Below are positions 60,464-64,000 of a stretch of DNA of 64,000 nucleotides, piece after piece. The notes beneath the pieces were generated by a model. The model was given only the letters and a program-made list of their open reading frames with translations, was not told where the DNA came from and did no database searches. The position numbers and the translations under genes were made by a program. Position 1 is the stretch's first letter. Every line of letters begins with the position of its first letter. Source of the stretch: Streptomyces rhizosphaerihabitans (GTDB taxonomy: Bacteria; Actinomycetota; Actinomycetes; Streptomycetales; Streptomycetaceae); the NCBI RefSeq assembly GCF_025399795.1, contig NZ_JAODTZ010000003.1, positions 248,001 to 312,000 on the forward strand. Reading direction: 5' to 3'.

Positions 60464-60903
60464 CGCAGCTCTCCCAGGTCGGCGGAGTCCTCCTCGGTCT
60501 GGAACTTGGCGTGCTCGGCGCCCTTGCCGCGGGTCGCCTTGGCCTCGGCGGGCAGGTCCAGCTCGGGGCAGTCCTTCCACAGCCGCTCCAGGGCGTAGAA
60601 GACGCGCTCCTCGCTGTGCTGGACGTGCACGACGATGTCGACGTAGTCGAGCAGCACCCAGCGTGCCTCGCGGTCGCCCTCGCGGCGCACCGGCTTGATG
60701 TTGAGCTCCTTGTTCAGGCGCTCCTCGATCTCGTCGACGATCGACTTGACCTGGCGGTCGTTGGGCGCGGACGCCAGCAGGAAGGCGTCGGTGATGGAGA
60801 GCACATCGCTGACGTCGTAGGCGATGATGTCGTGCGCGAGCTTGTCTGCGGCCGCCTGTGCGGCGGCATTGATGAGCTCGATGGAGCGGTCCGTGGCGGT
60901 CAC
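60460..60903 (-). CDS. rsfS: Ribosome silencing factor RsfS (147 aa)
   Basis: Binds L14 of 50S subunits to block subunit joining. MTATDRSIELINAAAQAAADKLAHDIIAYDVSDVLSITDAFLLAS and LLDYVDIVVHVQHSEERVFYALERLWKDCP are diagnostic. Upstream of the phosphatase. Confidence 0.96.
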   Translation of the reverse strand: MTATDRSIELINAAAQAAADKLAHDIIAYDVSDVLSITDAFLLASAPNDRQVKSIVDEIEERLNKELNIKPVRREGDREARWVLLDYVDIVVHVQHSEERVFYALERLWKDCPELDLPAEAKATRGKGAEHAKFQTEEDSADLGELR

Positions 60904-60981
60904 TACGCGGCTTTCCGTCGGCGGTCAGTTGTCACTCAAGGGTCTCACGGACCGCCGAGGACACCCCACGCGTTTCTCCGG

Positions 60982-61010
60982 CCACGCCCCGGGTTCTCCC
61001 CGGGGCGTGG
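60982..61010 (-). terminator. Terminator after the LCP gene
   Basis: 12-bp perfect stem CCACGCCCCGGG/CCCGGGGCGTGG with TTCTC loop, 6 bp past the LCP stop; no T-run. Confidence 0.8.
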
Positions 61011-61016
61011 TGCCGG

Positions 61017-62828
61017 TCACCCCTTCGGGACGCTGCCGACCTTGTAGTCCTGGCCCAGGACGACGGACACATCCGCGTTGCTGGTGACCGTGCCCTTCTT
61101 CACCGTGCCGGTCGGCAGACCGAGGGTCTTGGCGACCTCGACGGCGTCGTCCTTCTTGGCGGGATCGCTGTAGGTGATCTGCGACACGCTCCGGGCGGCA
61201 GCGGCGGTACCGGAGTCCAGGAACGTGTAGCCGCCGTTGACCAAGGCGATGCGGGCCTGGTTGCCGGCCGCCTTGACGCCGGTGGCGTTCTCGATGCCGA
61301 CGCGGACCGCGGAGCCGGCGTCGGGACTCTTCGCCGTACCGCCCAGGACGTTCTTGATCACGCTGCTGGAGGCGCTCGCGCTCAGGGTGCCGTCCTGCTG
61401 CACGGGCAGCAGCGCGGTCTTGTAGTCGCCGCCCTTGGCGAGGTCGGCGAGCTTGGCGAGGAAGGCGCCGAGGTCCTGGTCGGTCAGGGACGGGTCGAGG
61501 ATCTGGGCCAGGGTCTGCACGGTGGTGGTCGCGGCCTGCTTGTCCGAGGACAGCTTGCGCATCACTCCCTGCATGACCTGCCCGAACCGCTCCAGCTGCG
61601 CGTTCTGGGCCTCGCCGGAGGCCCGGTAGGTGGCGTAGGCGACGGCCATCTTGCCGCTGAGGGTCTGCTCCGTGCCCTTCTTGACGAGCGGGGGATCGCT
61701 CTTCTTCTTGGCGTCGGGGTCCGGCACGTCGGTGTTGGTGGTGATCTCGATGTTGCCGACGAGTTCGACGAGGTTGTTCAGGTAGGGGGTGTCGAGGCGC
61801 CAGGTGCCCTGGATGCTCGTACCGAGCACGGTGTCGAGGGCGTCCCGCGTCCCGGACGAGCCGTCGACGTCGACGGACTTGGCGAGCGTGGTCGTCGCGC
61901 TGTCGTCGTCCGTGAGAGCGAGGGAGTTGGGCAGCAGGACGGTGGTGCCCTGCTTGGTGGTGGTGTTGTCGACGAGCAGGGCCGTGGAGGTGCCGCCGCC
62001 CTTGGTGTTGTGCAGGTGGACGACGATCACGTCGCGCTTCTGCGCCGTGACGGCCGTCGTGGTCCCCGGCTTGCCGTGCGAGGCGGTGCCGGGCAGCTTG
62101 CCCGCGTACCAGAGGTAGCCCGCGCCACCGACCGCGACCAACGCGACGACCACGACCAGCGCGACGACCCGGCTGCGGGCACGGCGCTTGGCCTCCTCGC
62201 GGCGCTCGGTGCGGTTCTCGGTGAACTTCAGCCAGTCGATGACGTCCTCGGACTCGGCTTCCTGCTCCTCGACGAAGGCGAACTGCTCGGTGCGGTAGTC
62301 CCGGTCGGCCCGGGGAGCGCCGTCCTGCGCCGGCCCGTCCTGCGCCGGCCCGGCCTGCTGCGGGATGTAGGCGGTCTGCTCGGCGACCCGGGGCTGCCGA
62401 CCGGTGCTCGCGGCGCCCGCCGGGTCGGCGGTCCCTCCATAGGGGTCGTACGACGTCGAGCCGGCCCCGGTCCCGCCCGCTCGGGGCGCACCGGTACCGA
62501 ACGGGTCGAAGGGGACGGACGGCTGCTGACCGGTGTCATAGGGCGACACGGTTTCGTGCTGACCGGTGTCATAGGACGACACCGTTTCGTGCTGACCGGT
62601 GTCAAAAGGCGCCACAGGCGGTTGGCGGCCCGTGTCGTAGGACTGGCCAGGTTCCTGGCGGCCCGTCACATAGGGGTCGTAGCCGTAGCCCTGCTGCTGG
62701 GCGCCGTAGCCGTCGTACCCCTGGGCAGGCTGCTGCGGGACCTGCCGGTACACAGGCTGCCCGAACTCGTCGTAGCCGACGAGTTCGTACTGGTCGCCGC
62801 CCGCGTATCCGTCGTATCGGTCGTTCAC
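61017..62828 (-). CDS. LCP/LytR-CpsA-Psr family protein with LytR_C domain (603 aa)
   Basis: Membrane protein that transfers glycopolymers to peptidoglycan. N-terminal cytoplasmic region (about 1-215) is rich in Y/G/Q and carries near-repeats [22 protein letters not shown] and [10 protein letters not shown]. One transmembrane helix lies at about 219-240, then the LCP domain ([21 protein letters not shown]) and a C-terminal LytR_C ([29 protein letters not shown]). GTG at 62828 chosen (GAGGGG upstream); a GTG at 62849 would overlap nadD. Confidence 0.9.
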   Translation of the reverse strand: MNDRYDGYAGGDQYELVGYDEFGQPVYRQVPQQPAQGYDGYGAQQQGYGYDPYVTGRQEPGQSYDTGRQPPVAPFDTGQHETVSSYDTGQHETVSPYDTGQQPSVPFDPFGTGAPRAGGTGAGSTSYDPYGGTADPAGAASTGRQPRVAEQTAYIPQQAGPAQDGPAQDGAPRADRDYRTEQFAFVEEQEAESEDVIDWLKFTENRTERREEAKRRARSRVVALVVVVALVAVGGAGYLWYAGKLPGTASHGKPGTTTAVTAQKRDVIVVHLHNTKGGGTSTALLVDNTTTKQGTTVLLPNSLALTDDDSATTTLAKSVDVDGSSGTRDALDTVLGTSIQGTWRLDTPYLNNLVELVGNIEITTNTDVPDPDAKKKSDPPLVKKGTEQTLSGKMAVAYATYRASGEAQNAQLERFGQVMQGVMRKLSSDKQAATTTVQTLAQILDPSLTDQDLGAFLAKLADLAKGGDYKTALLPVQQDGTLSASASSSVIKNVLGGTAKSPDAGSAVRVGIENATGVKAAGNQARIALVNGGYTFLDSGTAAAARSVSQITYSDPAKKDDAVEVAKTLGLPTGTVKKGTVTSNADVSVVLGQDYKVGSVPKG

Positions 62829-62845
62829 CGGGTGCCCCTCTCGGC

Positions 62846-63577
62846 TCACTGGCCGCGGTACAGCTCACGCTTGTCGATGTAGCGCACCACACCGTCCGGC
62901 ACCAGGTACCAGACGGGGTCGCCCTTGGCGACTCTGGCACGGCAGTCTGTGGACGAGATGGCGAGCGCGGGAACCTCGACGAACGAGACACCGCCCTCCG
63001 GGAGCCCCGGGTCGGTCAGGGTGTGACCGGGCCGGGTGACCCCGATGAAGTGCGCAAGGGAGAACAGTTCTTCCGTGTAGCGCCAGGTGAGGATCTGGCC
63101 GAGCGCGTCGGCGCCGGTGATGAAGAAGAGGTCCGCGTCGGGGTTGAGCGCACGCAGGTCGCGCAGGGTGTCCGTGGTGTAGGTCGGGCCGCCGCGGTCG
63201 ATGTCGATCCGGCTGACCGAGAACTGGGGGTTCTCGGCGGTCGCGATGACCGTCATCAGATAACGGTCCTCGGCAGGGGTGACCCTGTGGCCGGTCTTCT
63301 GCCACGGCTGCCCGGTCGGCACGAACACCACCTCGTCGAGGTGGAACTGCGCGGCGACCTCGCTGGCCGCGACCAGGTGTCCGTGGTGGATCGGGTCGAA
63401 GGTGCCGCCCATGACGCCGAGCCGGCGCTTGCCCGGACTCGAGGGGCCGTTGCCCGCGCCGGCCGTCAGGCGCTTCGCCGTGCCGCCGGCCGGGCCGTTC
63501 ACGCGGCGCGTGGCGTCGCCGACGGCGCCGCTCTCCGTGTCACTCGCCGGACCGGTAGGCATGTCCTGCTCTCCCAT
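62846..63577 (-). CDS. nadD: Nicotinate-nucleotide adenylyltransferase (243 aa)
   Basis: Makes deamido-NAD from nicotinate mononucleotide and [23 protein letters not shown] (HxGH) starts near residue 53; later [20 protein letters not shown]. The 50 residues before it are a disordered extension. ATG at 63577 ([10 protein letters not shown]) with 63562 as alternative (better ribosome site). Operon nadD-LCP. Confidence 0.94.
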   Translation of the reverse strand: MGEQDMPTGPASDTESGAVGDATRRVNGPAGGTAKRLTAGAGNGPSSPGKRRLGVMGGTFDPIHHGHLVAASEVAAQFHLDEVVFVPTGQPWQKTGHRVTPAEDRYLMTVIATAENPQFSVSRIDIDRGGPTYTTDTLRDLRALNPDADLFFITGADALGQILTWRYTEELFSLAHFIGVTRPGHTLTDPGLPEGGVSFVEVPALAISSTDCRARVAKGDPVWYLVPDGVVRYIDKRELYRGQ

Positions 63578-63645
63578 GCGTGCAGACCCTACCGGCCCGG
63601 CCGACGGGCTCCGGCCGACAGGGGCCCGAGCGGGCCCGGTGGGGC

Positions 63646-63807
63646 TCAGCGGTCGCGGTTGAAGCGCGTGGTGATCCACAACAGCAGGAGCAGGATGAAC
63701 AGGGCCCCGCCGCCGGTCAGGTACGGGCTGAGGCTTTCGTGGTTGCCGCCGTTCTCGCCCTCGGCGGCGACGGTGACCAACTGTGCGGCTGTGTGCTGGA
63801 AGCTCAT
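63646..63807 (-). CDS. Small single-pass membrane protein (53 aa)
   Basis: [53 protein letters not shown]: short extracellular N-terminus, one helix ([14 protein letters not shown]), basic C-terminus. Conserved small membrane protein of unknown function upstream of nadD in streptomycetes, as far as context suggests. Start chosen to give the minimal transmembrane topology. Confidence 0.75.
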   Translation of the reverse strand: MSFQHTAAQLVTVAAEGENGGNHESLSPYLTGGGALFILLLLLWITTRFNRDR

Positions 63808-63832
63808 CTCGGCAGGACCTATCCGATGGGTG

Positions 63833-63863
63833 TCCCCCCGCTCGAGCGAAGTCGAGAGTGGGA
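63833..63863. repeat. Short palindromic element CTCGA-N6-TCGAG
   Basis: CCCCCCGCTCGAGCGAAGTC followed by GAGAGTGGGAG: a stem CTCGA/TCGAG in a flanking C-rich/G-rich pair. I have the impression this motif recurs in streptomycete genomes as a dispersed short palindrome, but cannot verify copy number here. Confidence 0.5.
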
Positions 63864-64000
63864 GAGGGCGGGATAAAGACGTCGGCCCATCGTATGCGGG
63901 CACCTCGGCGGCGAACACGCCGACTCCGCCGTTGGGGACGCCGGTTGCCGTGACCAAGGAGCCGGACCGTCGGCCGCGGCCCGCCCGGGCGTTCCGGTCA

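Overview
This is a high-GC actinobacterial chromosome segment, almost certainly from a Streptomyces species. The signs are strong third-position GC bias, many GTG starts, stop-start overlaps (ATGA or GTGA), TAGGCT-type -10 boxes, and a dense set of core genes: leuA, era, ybeY, phoH, hrcA-dnaJ, hemW, lepA, rpsT, holA, comEA-comEC, leuS, rsfS and nadD. I see no prophage, insertion sequence or CRISPR array. Most of the window is housekeeping sequence with small accessory insertions.

Layout. Positions 1-540 hold the 5' part of leuA behind a Leu-rich leader peptide. Positions 857-2336 hold a protealysin-like M4 metalloprotease and its emfourin-type inhibitor. Positions 2464-5030 are a GH1 glycosidase and a sugar-type MFS transporter. 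Positions 5071-6911 are a divergent SDR/XRE-regulator pair. Positions 7227-10406 encode an exported surface cluster: a small secreted protein, a WxL-like protein and a DUF916-type membrane protein. The last of these runs 107 bp into glnK. Positions 10300-11942 are amtB-glnK with a phased GlnR-like array upstream. era (plus) then converges on phoH-ybeY-corC-mmcQ-cdd-like (minus). Positions 17201-23013 carry a PfkB kinase, an MFS transporter with a repetitive tail, adenine deaminase, RNase Z and a HIT protein. Positions 23128-31679 carry a tricorn-type protease, a lipoprotein, a VOC protein, rsmE, a nitronate monooxygenase, dnaJ and hrcA (with CIRCE). Positions 31858-37477 carry an MBL hydrolase, a DUF3097 protein, hemW and a PP2C/SpoIIE phosphatase. 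Positions 38155-44240 carry an acyl-CoA synthetase, lepA, rpsT and holA. Positions 44374-51524 carry a small orphan protein, an arylamine N-acetyltransferase, comEC, comEA, a DegV protein and a membrane coiled-coil protein.

The right end has leuS behind a second Leu-codon leader with a canonical terminator, then a cytochrome b-like protein translationally coupled to a NuoF-ferredoxin fusion. After these come two identical tRNA-Ala(GGC) genes flanking two zinc-ribbon mini-proteins, then a histidine phosphatase, rsfS, an LCP protein, nadD and a 53-residue membrane protein.

What works together. leuA and leuS both appear to be controlled by leucine-sensing leader peptides whose likely -10 boxes sit almost directly on the leader start codons, so biosynthesis and tRNA charging of leucine may share one logic. 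The protease/inhibitor pair is a self-contained unit. The WxL/DUF916 cluster and the cytochrome b/NuoF-ferredoxin pair are the best candidates for poorly described systems. Intergenic DNA is unusually repetitive: post-stop tandem echoes of gene 3' ends, GGGGCA hexamers, and 30-bp, 79-bp and 82-bp degenerate tandem repeats.
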